Assembly: GCA_964645915.1 (NCBI GenBank)
Contig: CAZYDH010000009.1
Location: forward strand, 1 to 58,683
Reading direction: 5' to 3'
DNA length: 58,683 bases
Origin: JACNKV01 sp964645915
GTDB taxonomy: Bacteria; Fidelibacterota; Marinisomatia; Marinisomatales; JACNKV01
Part shown: positions 58,646 to 58,683 of the stretch, piece after piece
Layout of the letters: each line of letters opens with the position of its first letter
Position numbering within the stretch: position 1 is the stretch's first letter
Program-made: the position numbers and the translations under genes
The notes under the pieces: generated by a model
The model's database searches: none
Seen by the model: the letters and a program-made list of their open reading frames with translations, nothing else
What the model was told of the DNA's origin: nothing

Positions 58646-58683
58646 TTATTTTAATAAGATCAGCTTCTGAGTTGAGACTTGAT
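58646..58683 (-). CDS. C-terminus of a T9SS-type cargo protein, cut by the window edge
   Basis: On the minus strand the last codons before a TAA (58648-58646) read QVSTQKLILLK. A hydrophobic-Lys ending of the kind 'QK-I/L-LLK' is the usual end of the type A sorting domain of T9SS cargo in the FCB group, and a terminator follows directly. Only 11 residues are visible, so the nature of the protein is unknown. The other two frames are stopped or run into the hairpin. Confidence 0.5.
   Translation of the reverse strand, partial: QVSTQKLILLK

Noticed and set aside
1..58683. tRNA, rRNA, riboswitch or CRISPR features
   Set aside because: I read the intergenic spaces for cloverleaf-like folds, conserved riboswitch cores and regularly spaced repeats and saw none. 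A covariance-model scan would be needed for certainty.

Overview
The window looks like chromosome from an AT-rich, Gram-negative member of the FCB (Fibrobacteres-Chlorobi-Bacteroidetes) superphylum, most probably a marine lineage such as Candidatus Marinimicrobia/Neomarinimicrobiota. The grounds are lipoprotein signals, an LptF/G permease, a PorV/Q-like barrel, a PorZ-like beta-propeller with a C-terminal type IX secretion (T9SS) sorting module, a second truncated protein with a T9SS-like tail at the right edge, a eukaryote-type P5C dehydrogenase and a bifunctional phosphoglucose/phosphomannose isomerase. The phylum is inferred from gene content, not from a marker gene. No rRNA, tRNA, CRISPR array or intact transposase was found.

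Region by region. 1-1730 (minus strand): a run of exported or lipoprotein genes (LPP20-type, DUF4384-type and a gene cut by the left edge). 2135-10263: NamZ-type exo-muramidase diverging from an operon of tandem-domain glycosyltransferase, ROK-like sugar kinase, SpoIID-like protein without a signal peptide, sodium/solute symporter and short-chain dehydrogenase. This is a plausible but undescribed amino-sugar or peptidoglycan-fragment pathway. 10198-16059 (minus strand): SLC13-type permease, then OB-like lipoprotein, PepSY-type membrane protein, ECF sigma factor, zinc-motif anti-sigma factor, DUF6132 protein, a 48-codon frame carrying an in-frame TGA, FmdB-type zinc ribbon and MATE pump. The TGA frame fits exactly between its neighbours, is followed by a hairpin at SECIS-like spacing, and is a candidate small membrane selenoprotein. 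16236-19240: OPT oligopeptide transporter and adenosine deaminase. 19237-23255 (minus strand): PorZ-like protein, site-2 protease and an exported protein of unknown function.

23256-25391 is a gene-poor accessory patch with two unrelated small genes (one DUF6508), short inverted repeats at both borders, a 17-bp inverted repeat and a 36-residue membrane peptide. 25392-35921 holds a haem-binding protein, DUF4153 protein, basic secretory protein-type peptidase, succinate-semialdehyde dehydrogenase, YwaF-like protein, cupin, PpiD-type foldase, P5C dehydrogenase and a COG2403-type GTPase. 35992-40578 holds sucC-sucD-ndk, a SPOR lipoprotein and a polytopic protein.

40652-47303 is the canonical DUF177-rpmF-plsX-fabH-fabD-fabG-acpP-fabF-rnc block, with rpmF (59 codons) present. 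47316-53054 (minus strand) holds PGI/PMI, polyprenyl synthase, phosphomannomutase/phosphoglucomutase, MurQ etherase and an alanine/glycine symporter. MurQ supplies a cytoplasmic step that would complete MurNAc salvage started by NamZ and the kinase cluster. 53144-58683 holds LptF/G, the PorV/Q-like barrel, a 950-residue lipoprotein and the truncated T9SS-tailed gene behind its own terminator.
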